From Ectocarpus siliculosus (Eukaryota; Sar; Phaeophyceae; Ectocarpales; Ectocarpaceae), in contig FN649729.1 in assembly GCA_000310025.1 (NCBI GenBank), forward strand, positions 1,991,207-2,055,206: a stretch of DNA of 64,000 nt, in the 5' to 3' direction. Position numbers and translations under genes: made by a program. Of this stretch, positions 9,501 to 22,847 are shown piece after piece. Each line of letters opens with the position of its first letter. Positions within the stretch are counted from its first letter, which is position 1. The notes under the pieces are model-generated. The model did no database searches, was not told the origin of the DNA, and saw only the letters and a program-made list of their open reading frames with translations.

Positions 9501-9677
9501 AGGTTCTCCAAGGAAATGGGTGGGGGCTCCGCGGAAAGGGGGTTCGCCAACACCATGTGGGACACCGCGCACGCTGTGCACTGCTGTGCACCGTAGCAGC
9601 TACGCTAGCTGCGGCCGTGACACACACTGCTATTGCTGTAGGCTTTGCTCAGCTCTGCTGTCCATCCATCGACGACA

Positions 9678-12600
9678 ATGAGCTTCGAGGTGGAGTCGGA
9701 GGATGTCATTCGGCTCATCCTACAGTTCCTGAAGGTGCGTCTCTCCTTCCCCAAAATGGTAGCACAAGGCAGTCGTATTATCTGTAAGTGTGCTACTGCC
9801 GCTGAGGATACTGCGTGTGGCTGCACTGCCGTACGCTGGACCCGAGCCAGTGATGGCAGGAGAGCCATGGGCAGCCGGCTGCATTGCGGTGTGTTTGGTT
9901 GGTTTTGCAGAGAAGCTTGCAAGATTCGCAGAATATGGGTCACAGCGCGGAACAAGGGCAACGGAAGGCGATCTTTGGGGGGGCTATCCTCTCAACAGCG
10001 GCAGCATTATCAGCTGCAACGTCGACATGTGGACGAGCAACCCGCCAACATCGGCGGAGACGCTGCTGCAGTAGTTGGTGCTGCTGGAGTTGCTCGTGGA
10101 TAGTCAGCAGACGACGACAACGTCATGTCGTCTTTTGCTGACATGAGGGTTCCTTGTTAAAAGCAGTAGCACTGCCGTGGTGCACAGCCTATGGTCTACG
10201 CTACAGCCTGTACAGATATCATCATGCACCCCGCGTGTTCCATCACACTGCTGTGCATGTCGTTGGAGTGATCACCCCCCATACTCGATGCGGACCTCAT
10301 GAATGCACGTCTACTACTGCTGTGACTGCACTTGTTCACGAAATTGATGTAGGGATGCATATGCCCCAACAGCAGTCTGGTCGTCACACAGCAGTCACGC
10401 ACAACCGCCGTGAGGCCGCAGACTACATCTCACCGCGTACAGGACACGACACACATCTAGGAGGGGTGGATACGTAGGTTGCTTAAGATGCGTCACCCGC
10501 CGGATTGATTTGCACCAGCTCGATTGCACTCGGCAGGAACAGTGACCGTGTGGGAATTGGCGGCGTTGGAACTGCTTGTCTCGTCGAGAGCTTCTGAAAA
10601 TGCATCATTTGGTTTCGGCATCCTCTTCGTGGAACACAGCACAGCAGTGTAGAGGTTTGAAATTGGGTCCAGGGGGGGTGGTATCTTACTGGTGTTTAGC
10701 GAACAGCAGTGCTACTTCCGAACACGAAAGGAATGGACCCCCCTCGCGATATTTTTTTAATTAATCTATGAAGTAGAGATGGGGGTTTCGCATCCCTATC
10801 CCTATCCCTAACCCCAGCCCATACCCCCTACAAAGACCAAGCTTACACCCGCGAAGGCTACGTAGGAAAGGCAACGGTTCCATGCGGAACGTCACCCCGC
10901 GGTTTCGCTCGCACGCCCAATGCATTCATGCCAGGAGAACAACCTGACCAAGACGCTCAGGGCTCTCCAGGCGGAGTCTAGCGTGTGCCTCAACACCATC
11001 GACAACCTGGACAACCTCATGAGCGACATCAACCACGGGCGTTGGGAGGCAGTCATGCCTCAGGTACGGAAACCCACCTCCGTCACACAAACTTCGAAAA
11101 TAGTCTCTTTTCCCTGACGGGATACCTGTGTTGCGCCCACCGGGGCTTTTCTTGTTCATGGTGTACGCTGATGCTATATGCTGAGGTCTAAACGAGGCGT
11201 CACCTGTTGCTGTCATGCGTTAGACCGACCTCTCTGTTGGACTAGGATTAAGACGTGTCTTAGAAGGCTGGGCCTTTTTCTTGCCGAGGCCCTCTGCTGC
11301 TAATGCTGCTGCTGCTTCTGCTGCTGCTGGTGATGCCGGTGTTACCGTACTGCTGCTGGTGATGGTGGCGGTGGTGATGCTGGTGTAACTGCACTTGGCC
11401 TCGTCTCGGCCTTTGCGTTTCTTGTTGGGGCGGCAGGTGTCGTCGCTGTCTCTTCCCCTGGCCAAGCTCGTGGCGGTGTACGAGCAGCTGGTGCTGGAGC
11501 TGCTTGAGATGAGGGAGCTGGACGTCGCCAGGTATGTAGGGGGATAACCCCCCTGACGTGGTGCGATCCGCCCTCTTGAGGTAGTGCAATGGTTCGATAC
11601 ATCCTCTTGCGGTATTGCACGAAGTCCACCCCCGCATAATCCCTCGCTGTTGCTAACCGCCGTGCCCATTGCTCAGTATTGCAACGGTGCGATGCATCCT
11701 TTTGGCGGTATTACACTGAACATGCCTCAAGGAACCCCACCCCCCGTGTCCCTGTTGCCATCGTCTCGCTTTGCGCATCTCCGGAGAACAGGGAGATCTT
11801 GCGCACGGCCGACCCATTCCTCCAGATGAAGAAGGAGGAGCCCGACAGGTATCTCCGGCTGGAGCACTGGCTGCAGAAGGGCGCCGCCATCGACCCGCGA
11901 GACTTGTACCCGGCAGGGAGCTCGAAGGAAAAGCGCCGAGCGGAGATTGCCAACATGCTCATCCCTGAGGTGGGCTGCCGGGGGTGGGGGGAGGCGGGGG
12001 TGGGTGGGTGGGGGGAGCCGTACATGCCTTAGTCGTTAGACCACTGACCTCGCATCCCTTCAAAGCCGGGAAGGGGGGGGCACACTCATTGTTTTGCATG
12101 CCTCACTTGCAGCTGTAGCTGTTAGACCATTGACCACGCGTCAGTCCTCGAGCGGACGGAGCGTTGTTACCTCAGGACCGATCGCCGATGGCCAATCGTT
12201 CCTTCCTACTTGAACGAAGGTGGGAGGCGGGTATCAGGGTGGATTTTTCATGTCGAGTGCGGCAGGGGTGCGGTTTTTTTCGGGCTCCGCTCGCTGCATG
12301 CCTAGAATAGCGGGGTGTTGGCTCAAGAGATGCGTGAAAGATGTGATCTGTTGTCATCCGTACTGTAAATCTGTAAGTACTGGTTTTGGTTTACAGGGAA
12401 ACACGCACCTGTATCTATTACAATAGCACTTGTTCACGACGATAGCACTTGGAAAGGGTCCAGAATATGTTCGCGTGAGGTTTCCCCCTCGTGGTTTCCT
12501 CTCGCTCGAGTCTCGCCTTTTCCTGCGACGACGTGATATCGATGCGTTTATTTTAGCCTTGTGAGAACCGCACAAGTCGCCGCACCATCGTCTATTGGCT

Positions 12601-15600
12601 TATTTTCTGCACGTGACCTTCTCACGTGCTAAGGTACGCCCCTGAACCAAAGTATCGAGCATTCGATGTTCCATATAATGAATGCTCCGCAGACGTACTT
12701 ACGCTCCCGTTTCCTCCTTAGCAAACGCAGCGACTTTTTCCCGCTGATATAGGCGTCTTTTCACTGATCAGATGGTCGGAGTGATCGAGGATGCATCCAT
12801 ACCGAATCATGCGGTACGCGCGAGCGCGCTAACTCGCCCGCTAAATCTTCTGTTCTCCTGCAAAGACTACGATGGTGCCTGCCGTTCTGTTGGTCCGCGA
12901 GTATGCGCGTTAGATACGAGCTTTGTCTAAGCTTGCACCCTCCCGCGCACCCTATCACAACGACAAGAACTAGACTTACGTCTTTTCGTTGGTCAGCTGG
13001 ATAGCGCGGTCGATGCTAATAAAGCACACACACGCACACGCACATACACAGGTGAGCGTTGTCCCGCCGAGTCGTCTCTTGGCGCTGGTGAACCAGGCCC
13101 TGAAGTGGCAGCAGGTGCAGGGCCTGCTGCCCAGGGGCCAAAAGTTCGACCTCTTCAGGGGCGGTGCCCGCGCGAGCAAGAAGGACATGGAGGAGAAACC
13201 TCCCAGGAAGATGGCCGGCCAGATTAAGTTCGGTAAGAGAGGGGTGTATGCCGTTGTCGGTAGACCTTTGGCCTCGCATCCCTGTGAACCCGGTGGTACA
13301 GACAAACAATATGTGCGTATATGTGCGCGTTTGGCGTCAATCGGTATGACATCTACAGCTGTTTCTTCTTGCGCACGTTGCTCACCTGTTGTTTGTATTC
13401 GGATTTACTTGAAGCCTCCTCCGAATCCAATCCTCCACCTAGGGTGCCTGGTGTCCGTTACTTTTGTTTCACGTTGAGCTTGCACCTCCTTTGGATTGGC
13501 AAGTCTCTCACGGTCCCTCGCTTGCCCCACCCCGTCGGCATCCCCACAAACAATTTATCGGTATCTATCACGCAGGCACGAAGAGTCACCCCGAGGTGGC
13601 TCGGTTTAGCCCGGACGGACAGTACCTGGCTTCCGGCAGCGTTGACGGCTTCGTCGAGGTGATGTTGCGCTCCTGACATCTTGAATCCTGTTTGCCGTTC
13701 GTCGGTAGACCATGGCCTGTTTTATGATCGAATTTTGGCCAGACATCCTGCCGTCCCCCGAGGTTGTCGTTTGTTTCCGCGACCAGGTATTTTTTTTTCC
13801 TCGATGGGGTGTGCGTCGATGTGACAGGCCGTAACGACGGAATGTGTGAGGTGGGAAACGTGGATGCTTCCCGCTTGGGCGAGCAGTGGGGGGGTTGGCG
13901 TTGCCCCGCACGCAACTCGGGGCGTTTCTGTGCGCTCCTTCTGACCCGGGGCTTGAAAAAGTCGAAACGGAAGGACGCAACTCGAAACACACAAAACATT
14001 CAACACCACACATATATTTTTAGTCCAAACTGCAACAGCTTGAGAAGACAAGCTAAGACGACCAAAAACTGGCACCACACCACGTTAGGCACCACAGAAC
14101 ATCGACACCAAGAACACAATTCTGAAGACTCAACCAGAACCAAGAAGGAAGGATGAAACCACACGTACCCGACGGCCGGGCCGACCACAGGTGTGGGATT
14201 TCGACACGTGCAGGCTGCGCAAGGACTTGGCGTACCAGGCCAAGGACGAGTTCATGATGCATGACAAGGCGGTCCTGTGCAGTTCCTTCAGCAGGGACGG
14301 CGAGCACCTGGCCACCGGCAGCACCGTAAGCGCTTTTGTTCTCCTTGCTGTCGAGACGGGGCGTCGTTGTTGTCGCGTGTGTTATGTTTGCCGGAGAGGT
14401 TTCGGTACACGGGGCGGCCCTGATCTTCAGTCCTTTTCAACGGAGTGGCGTGCACACAAGAGTACCATGATTTTTTTTCCCCTTGAAGATGGGATATTCG
14501 GCTATTGCAAACCCTGATTTCGCTGCGTTGCCGTGCTCTTCTCGACTCCCCTGCACAGCTTCCCCCCCACACCCTCCCAGCTTCTGTTTCACCCTTGTGG
14601 AATGTAGCCTGGGCCGGCGAAAATCCTGCATGTAGCTCCGTCCCGACATTGTAGGGATGCGACGGCAATGGCCTAACGGCTACGGCATGCGTTTACATGC
14701 GTACCCCCCCCCTCCCTTCTTCCTCTCGAGGACGCATGCACAATGGCCTAACGACTACGGCGTGCGAAACTTGAGTACACGCCCCCCTTCCATTGACGAC
14801 GGGCGAACCTGGTTCGGTGAGAACCCGGCGTGCTCCGTCCCGGCTTTGTAGGGATGCGAGGCAAATGGTATAACGACTACGGCATGCACGGCTGAAAGGA
14901 TGCAAGGAAAATGGTCAAACGACTACGGCATGCACGGCTATTAATACGCTCGCTCCTTCCTCGCCCGTCTTATTTTTTCTCGTCAGGATGGCAAGATGAA
15001 GGTCTGGAAGGTGTCCACCGGGCAGTGCCTGAGGCGCTTCGAGAGCGCGCACACACAAGGGGTGACCTCCGTGGCTTTCGCGAGGGACGGGTCTCAGCTG
15101 CTCTCGTCCTCCATGGACCAGACGGCGCGAATCCACGGCCTCAAGTCCGGGAAGATGCTCAAGGAATTCCGGGTAAGGATAGCATGCTTCGAAGGAGGGA
15201 GGGGGGTGTTACTCATGTTTTTGCTTGCCTTACCGGTTAGGACATTGACCACGCGTCCTCGAGAGGACGGAGCATTGTTCCCACAGGACCGGTCACCGAT
15301 GGGGGGGGGGGAGGGGCAGAAACCTCAGCCTGAGCTGCCCCTGTGGGGCGGGTTGCGATTTTCGCAGCCGGTGGTCCCCACAACCAGCAGAGAGTATCAC
15401 CGTTCCTGTTCCAGTTTTTATGTTTTTATTGGAGCTCGTCCTCGCAGGTGCCGTGAAACTCACTTATTTGGACCGTAGCTGGCTCCCTCTTCCGGAACGC
15501 ATGTGAGGAGGCAAATATTCACATGCCGTGAAAGTAGGACCGACCTCACAAGACATCACCAAAGAAAGCGTCTCCCCTTCTCTCCGATGGTTTGATTGCC

Positions 15601-16203
15601 TAGAAAACTCAAGGCTGTACACGTCACATGTATCTGTGAGCTCACATCACGTGTATCTGTGAGCTTCTCCGACGCTGGCCATGGTCTCTGTGGGATTTGT
15701 GTGTTGGTGTGTATGCATTGATAGGGCAACATACCGTGTGAGCAAAGGGAGCAATACATCCACCCACAAGCACGATCCCTTTTCCTTTGAGTGAAACGAT
15801 TTTGTGCTCATCATCGAGGCAAGGTTTCTTCGAATGGACGGCGTTCCTCTTAATAATTCCCACAAGCTCTCACATCTGTTTTGGTATTCGAGTGCCTCAT
15901 ATGTTGGACATGCTTAAGGAGTTACCTCGGATACGGGCTCCCTCCCTGATGGACTCGTCAGTGGTAGACTCCCTGAAGTGGGGATTACGAGGGAGACTGA
16001 TGAGTGAGACGCGAAGTTGCCTCGCCAACGTTGTGGTGTCGCTTCCGCAGGCGGCGTGATTTCCGCGCATTCGACGGGAACAACGAGGTTGTGTCGTGCT
16101 GTTTGCTCGCGTCAAGGGGGCCCCGCCGAATGCAGCCTCCGAGGTGTACTTGGGTGCCATACACGGTCGGTGTCGCTCTCCTCCCTGCGCTGTAAGTTCA
16201 TTC

Positions 16204-16238
<35 letters not shown>

Positions 16239-19200
16239 GATTGCTCTGTGCCCAGGGTCATACGTCCTACGTGAACACCGCCGTGTACATGCACGACGGT
16301 GCTAAGGTGGTCACCGGGTCAGCGGACGGCACGGTAAAGGTGAGCGTTAGGATGTTTTCCTCTGTACATGTTCGAGTTCAGTGTTTCTCCACATCTCCGC
16401 GCTTTCGGCCCGAGGCGGATTTCGTCCGATGGGCAATTGTTAGATCTGTGATGTGGTCGTCAGTACAATGCACCAGCATCAATCCCAACTGGTGAGAGTA
16501 CATGGTGGTGTTTATCCACGAAAGATGCCGCCCGTTCAACCATGATGCCGACGTCGCGGCGGCTTTCCACTTCGTCGATCCGTAGAACTTTTGTCTTCCA
16601 TGCAAATCCCCACAGGCCTTGTCTTTCAACTCTAAATATCATATTCCCGTGGCCTGGGCAGCTACTGATCACTTGGGGCTGATTTTCACTCTCGCATTTC
16701 ACCACCGCATCAACTGTCACAGGGTACTGTGTGAGCAATTGCCCTAGTTCATTCGCGTGCGAACCGAATTTTCAAATTTTTTCACAGAGAGTCAGACGGC
16801 AGGCAACCTAGAACCTAAACGGATTTCAGTTCTGGTGTCACGATGACCGCAACGAAACCTCAATCGAGTGAGCGATATTCAGATTCAATCATTTTCATTC
16901 GCATAAGGCTTAATCCCCGGGAACCCCATCCACAATGCCTGCCAGAACCCCGCGCCGCTTTCACCATGAAGCCCACGTCTCAGTCGCTACAAATGGCTCG
17001 TTTTGCAGCTTCGTTTCATTTGTTTTTCGACGGCACACACGCCGCTTCTGTAATCCAGGAATATGTTTTCACTTTGGTGTTGATATGAATTTTCGATCGA
17101 CAGCTTCAGGCTCATTTTCACTTGCATTTCACTATCCACTAAATCTCTTGGTGCGTTAGCAATTCCCTCGTTGAGTCGTATGAACCGCAAATGCACGAAA
17201 GCCATAACAAAGGATCAGACACCAGTTGCCTAGACGGCTTTTAGTTCTGCTGTCACCATGGCCGCAACGACCCCCCAATCGCACTAGATTTGTGAATTAT
17301 TTCAACCCTGGTTCACGCGCTCGAGACTCATTCCCCGGGAACATAATGTCCCATTTGCCAGAACGACCGTCGCCCGTTGGTCATGAAACCGACGTCCGTA
17401 TACAAAAATGTACATTTTTTTTTGCTCCGGCCTTCACACGAGTCTTGTTTTTTTCGACAGTTTCAGTCTCTCACTTTCACTATTGCATTTCAGTTTACGG
17501 ATAGGACTTTGTCACAAGTTGCTTTGTGAACAATAGCTCTAGTATATCCAATCAATAACGTTTTACTATCATGGAGAGTTATCGCTAGGCGACTTAGAGC
17601 TGTGCGGCTTTCAGTGTGCTGTCACCATGGTCTCATGTGCATCAAATGCACGAGTCATGTGAATAGTTGTTACTCGGGTTTGTTCGACCGAGATTCATTT
17701 CCCATAATCGAACTTCACCCGCGCCGCCCCCCGCGAGAGCTGCACTGCGGTCTATTGGTGTTGTTTGTTGTGTTTCACTGGTGCCCACAGGCCAACAGAT
17801 TACCCAAATGCATTGTTTCTTCACTCCGGTCTTGAGACCGCCATGTTCGTTTTAGGTCGGCAGCGTAGGCACACTTCCCGTATCGCTAGAACCTTATATA
17901 ACAGGTTGATGTCAGAACAACCGCCCCAGTACGTTCGAGCGAATTGAATTCTCATGATCACGGCAAGCCAGACGCTAGGCGGCGTAGAACTTGCATGGCT
18001 TTCAGTTCGTCTGTCACCGGTCACCATGACCTCAGCCAGAAAATCACAATCCCATCAGAGGTGTGAATATCTCTTTTTCGGGTTCACGTGCAAGACACTC
18101 AATACTCTCAAACCAAATTTCACAATTCGAGAACGACGACACCACTTTCGCCATTATATCGACATCTCCTTGGCTACACTTGTGACCCTCCACACCGAAC
18201 CAACACCACATTATTATTTTTGCTAACTTGGTTTGACCGAGTTGCAGATGGGTTGTTTGATCATTAGTGACGTACTACGCTTCCATCGGAGCAGTTTCTT
18301 TTCATTCCGGCCTTCACTCACATCGACATTTTGTTTGGATGGTGGCACTTGCGGGTTCAGTTTCACTCGAATTTCACTACGCGGTAGGGATGAACCAAAA
18401 CCGTCACAAAAGTTGTCACAAAGAGGTTGACACCATGCGACCTAGGGCCTTTATTGCTTTCAATCCTGTTGCCACCATGGCCCAAACAACGCCCTAAGCA
18501 CACTAGAGATAGGAGTTATTTTCACTCGATTTCACTCGCGTGCACGAGACTCATTCCCCACGAACCTGGTATGACAATCCTAGAAAGTGGTAGCATCGGA
18601 AGCGCAGGCTCCCCGTACAGACCTCAAGTACCCACCATCGCTGTAATAACAAGCAAGTCATTCGGGTGCATTCTTCCGCCGCCACTGCTGTATCTACCGC
18701 GGCTGGCACGAATCACGTATTATACTCCAAACCTGAGGTCCTGCACTACAGTGTTCCCATTCTACCACTCGCTTTTCGTTCACGAGATCGACACCGATAA
18801 CGCGGCATATTGTTTGGCACATGAACTACGTGGCACCGGACCTTTCGGACATCCGCCGCCCTGTTGAACTCTCGATCGCCACTTGTTGTATTTTGTCGTT
18901 CTTGTCAGGTGTGGGATGCGAAGACGACCGAGAATCTACACACGTTCCACCCCGCCCTGTCCATCGGCTCCCACACGGAGGCGAGCGTGCACACGGTCCG
19001 CCCGCTGCCGGGCTCCGCCGAGCAGGTGCTGGTGTCCAACCGAACGTCTACGGCCTTCCTTTGCACCCTGCAGGGACAGGTGGTGCGGAGCTTCACGAGC
19101 CCGAAGGTGCGCGAGAGAACAGAGGCAGAGAGACATAGAGACAGAGAGAAAGAGTATTCGGGGATAAGGGGGCTGCATGACTTTTGAAGTCGTGTTTTTG

Positions 19201-20711
19201 CCGCCCTACTGGCGCACTTTGAGACGGTGAAGGTGCGTGCATCGCACGGTGCTTGTGAAGAAGCCCCGGGACAGAGCGGCAGGGCAGGAGGGGATCCGAC
19301 GGCCGCGTAGTTCGTCTGTTTGGTATCCTGGGTTGTGGACGTCCATGTGGAGCGCCGTCCCTTCTGGTGTTTGAATCCGTAGACGGGCGAAGTGTACAGC
19401 GCATCCATGGATCTCTGTTGCCATGGTGTGGAAGAGGTTGGGAATAGCTCCATGGAGCGTTGGCAGGAGCGAGGTGCGGGGGGGGGTACACGGCAAGCAG
19501 GCTGATTACCTTTCGTGGTTCCAGAGACGTGTGAAGAAGTGAACAGAGACCACGAGTTCATTTCCGTGTTGAGCCGGAGAGAAGGCTCGAGTAGGGAGTG
19601 GATAACGAACAACCAAGTCTCAAGGTTGAACATCATTTTAGTAGAGGAAGTGACGGGGACATAAAGGTTGAACATCATTTTAGTAGAGGAAGTGACGGGG
19701 ACATAAAGGTTGAACATCGTTTTAGTAGAGGAAGTGACGGGGACATAGATTCAACATTTTCGAGATGCGGCTTTATCTTGTCTTGATCTTTCCTTCGCAC
19801 CGCAACAGCTGTGGTACCTGCACCGCACTACCTACCTGGACTTTGAAGATAGATGATAGGTTAGTACTTTCGAGTAGCACCAGTGTGAGTTCGGGCTTGG
19901 AATACGCAAGAGCTGGGAGTACTGCCGCGGATTTCGTCGCAGTGTTGCACGCCGGCAGACGCTTGAGAGTGAGGGGTTGCTTCTGAGGAACATGTGTTCG
20001 CTGGCGTCTCGCTCTCAACTTTATGTCGACCCTTGTGCCCTCTTTCATTGAAACAGAATATGACCCTACCCGTTGATGGAAACTCCTCCGTCCGGCTACC
20101 TCGAGACAGAACATGACCCCGCCACCCCCAAATCCTCGAACTTTGTGCCGCGGAACAGTCTGTGCGCGCAGACTTCACGTGCGCGTGCCTTTCTCCCAAG
20201 GGCCGGTGGGTGTACTGCGCGGGGGAAGACGGGGAGTTGTTCTGCTTCGACGCGGCCACGACCGAGGTTGAGAAGACGCTCAAGGTGTCGGAGAAGGAGA
20301 TCATCGGCCTGGCGCATCACCCCCACAGGTATACCATTGTCCAAGCACTGCGAAAAGTGTTCTCGATGCACGAGATTAAGTGCGCCCTTTGTTTGAAGGC
20401 GTCAGTCATTGATTGGAACGTTTGCCGCCATGCTGCCCTCAGCGACAACACCCGCGTGTGTGGTGCATCAAGAATTTGGTAAACATATACACAACGGTGC
20501 ATGTGTTGATGGAAGCGATGCGTGGGAGGGGCGTTTCAGGGTGACGCAACATCGCGAAGAGTGACCGCGCTGCACTTTCGACGGCGACTGCTCATCCTCC
20601 CCCCACCCGCCACCGCGGTCTATGTGCTGTTTGTTCGGTCCTGTTCCTCCTGGCAGAAACTTGCTGGCGACGTTCAGCAACGAAGGGCTGCTAAAGCTTT
20701 GGAAGTCATGA
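9678..20711 (+). CDS. SMU1: SMU1 homolog, WD40 spliceosome factor (12 exons, 516 aa)
   Basis: SMU1 is a nuclear protein that pairs with RED in the spliceosomal B complex and affects splice-site choice. Exons: 9678-9734, 10935-11063, 11437-11531, 11792-11969, 13052-13232, 13576-13658, 14191-14325, 14987-15172, 16256-16339, 18909-19106, 20159-20328 and 20657-20711. All introns are GT-AG and phases join; the total is 1551 nt including TGA. Human SMU1 is 513 aa and the alignment by eye is end to end. The N-terminus [19 protein letters not shown] begins the LisH domain, followed by CTLH sequence ([18 protein letters not shown]). Exon 4 carries [22 protein letters not shown]40 blades run from [18 protein letters not shown] to the C-terminal [12 protein letters not shown]. 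Introns hold many repeats (largest 16340-18908). Nothing looks broken. The start is fixed by homology of the first 19 residues. Confidence 0.95.
14640..14945 (+). repeat. Cluster of a dispersed intronic motif (GGGATGCGAGG...AACGACTACGGCATGC)
   Basis: Four close copies lie in SMU1 intron 7 (about 14650, 14735, 14850 and 14898). Further copies, some inverted, occur at about 12025-12075, 12120, 13236-13290, 13695, 15225 and in RPB7 intron 2 at 30862-30945. Conserved core: AATGGTCAAACGACTACGGC. No coding capacity; possibly a short non-autonomous transposon or SINE fragment. Confidence 0.6.
16206..16239 (+). repeat. CTG/GCT trinucleotide run in SMU1 intron 8
   Basis: About eleven GCT units immediately upstream of the exon 9 acceptor (CCCAG before 16256). 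On the RNA they form part of the pyrimidine-containing tract. Confidence 0.85.
16820..18500 (+). repeat. Degenerate ~400-bp tandem repeat in SMU1 intron 9
   Basis: A recognisable core (TCAGTTCTG-GTGTCACCATG followed by ACCTCAATCG-like sequence) recurs near 16827, 17239, 17611, 18005 and 18460, i.e. every 370-455 bp. Flanking phrases such as CACTTGCATTTCACTA and CATTCCCCGGGAAC recur between them. Copies are highly diverged. No coding signal. Confidence 0.6.
19622..19748 (+). repeat. Three-copy 42-bp tandem repeat in SMU1 intron 10
   Basis: Unit starting AAGGTTGAACATCATTTTAG, repeated at 19622, 19664 and 19706 with one base change in copy three. 42 is a multiple of three, so an apparent 14-residue repeat ORF arises, which I regard as accidental. 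Confidence 0.9.
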
Positions 20712-22847
20712 CAACGGCAAGGAACGAGAGCTGCGTCTGTTCAGCAGTGACTTTTCATTTTTGTGAATTTAGCAAATGGTACGGCGGATTCTTCTCTGAA
20801 GGTTGGCTCGGCTGTCTGTGTGGAAAAGTTTCTCTTTGTCTTCGCACTGCTGTGTCACGGCGGATGAAATGTATTCATACAGTACCACTTTTTCGATTTA
20901 TCGGTTTCCGGGAAAGCCAGGGAGGGCCATGGTTTTTCCGACGCGCGGTACCATATGGTAGTGCGTGCTCAAGGAATGTGACGAACGTCTTGGTTGTTTT
21001 AAGCTGCAAGAACATGGGTGGCGATGGCGGCGTTGCCAACTTCAATTCTGGGCGGTAATTTGCTCCGGCCCGTCTTTGTTCTTGCTGTGGAAAACATTAC
21101 GGCAGCCGCGGCACGTTGGATTTTTCTTGGCCGTGAAGATGCACGATGCCGATTCGATATTGAACTTGTGTTGGAATAGGGAGCCTGGGGCGTGCAGCAA
21201 AGCCGAGGGTGACTGGTCACCTCCAAGACTTGATTACTGGGGCATTGTTGTTTTTTGTCTTCAGTTGTTAATAGTTTCGGTGTGAAAACTGGTCGAGCCG
21301 ACCAGCGGAAGCGACGATAAGGTCTACAATAAACTGTCTCTTGCGTGCTCTATTCCTCGTTATGCAAGTTGGCCAGTACTAGCCTCATCGGCACCACTTT
21401 CCCCCGTGCTTTCTTTCTGCGCATCAAGAACTCAGCACCCGTGAATACACCCGCATATTTTAGTCTATTTAATTTTGCACAAACATTGCAAACACGACGA
21501 CGTAGCAGCATGTGGTTCTTGCTTCCCTCGCAAGCCCGTCAGAGCATCGAAAGAGGATAGTGAGTGCCTCCAAGCATGCCTCATCAATGCCTAGCCACCC
21601 TCCACCTCACTCCTGTAACCCATACCAGCAACCCTCCCTTGAAAGTGATCCAATATTCTTCGCGTTGAATTCCGACAGGCCGGTGCTAGCCTCAATGGCA
21701 ACGCTCTCCTGCCTGCGTTCAGCGCATCAATACCTCAATACCCGTCACCACGTCCGCTTTTTGTGATTTACGAAAGCACAAGTTGTAGAAACGAAAAACA
21801 GTATGTGCGTCTTCTTGCCCTCTCATCACCATCAGAACATCGAAAGAGCAGGAAGTCCCTTCTAGCGGCCCTCATCCATGCCTTCGCCACCCCCCGGTCT
21901 CAATCCTGTAGTAAACGACAACCGCCGCCCCCTCTCGGTGACCGAATACCCTCTGCAGTAAAATTCCAACAGCCAGATATGTCGAAAAACAAACTTCGGG
22001 GCGCTCATTACCCCCGCGCTCACTCTCACTCTCACTCTGTCCCCCCGAGGACAACGAATTGTTTACGCGGTATAATGGGCGGTTCATCTGTCCCCACCGC
22101 GTGTAGACGGAGGCTATGATGATTTCGTCAGTGCTCCCGTTCAAGCAACCGCCCCCGTGTTGGTAAGTGACCGAATATTCTCTGCAGCGAAATTCCAACA
22201 GCCAGCCGGAGTACGCCACAAACCAAACTTCGGGGCACGCGCCCACTCTGCCCCCCGGAGGACAACAAAGCGTTCACTGTATAATGGGCGGTTTATCTCT
22301 GTCGTCCCCACCGCGTGTAGACGGAGGGTACCACGATTTCGTCAGTGCTCCGGTTCAAGCGATGGCGACGCAAAAGACTCCCCGAAACATGTTCACATCA
22401 TGGGCCACTTGCGACCATGTAAAGAATTCACTCACACACGCCGCTGGGCAAAAGACCTTCTTGCATCATTTTGCCCGCCGAGGCCGTCGTCGTGTTTTTC
22501 ACTCGGTGGCCGGCTAGCGGCGTCGGGCGATGATAGAGGAGCCAACGACACACACATTCACCTACATACAAACTCGCACGCCAATGAAACAACACGCGGA
22601 ACGGGGCACCTTCTCTCGCCGAACATGTAACAACATCTACGCATACACTACGGGAGGCCCAACACATGGCACACGAAATGTCGAATCGTCGCAGCTTCTC
22701 TACCTGCTGTGTGCCTCCGCTCGTTCTCCGCGCATGTGTGACCGAGGGCAACCCCCCCCCGCCCGAAACCTCTGCGAAATCCCGCCCGGAATCGAGTCAA
22801 AATTTCAACCCTCTGCACCAATCCCTTCCTCGAACCGCGATCGACCG
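20712..22847. other. Region between convergent SMU1 and SET, with ~300-bp degenerate tandem repeats
   Basis: About 21370-22360 contains four diverged copies of a ~300-bp unit, marked by CATCGAAAGAG, AAATTCCAACAGCCAG, GAGGACAACAAAGCGTT and CACCGCGTGTAGACGGAGG. No ORF here looks like a gene. The 3' UTRs of both flanking genes must lie inside. Confidence 0.55.

Noticed and set aside
19598-19786. Repetitive plus-strand ORF with a 14-residue repeat
   Set aside because: It comes from a 42-bp tandem repeat in an SMU1 intron and has no independent support.
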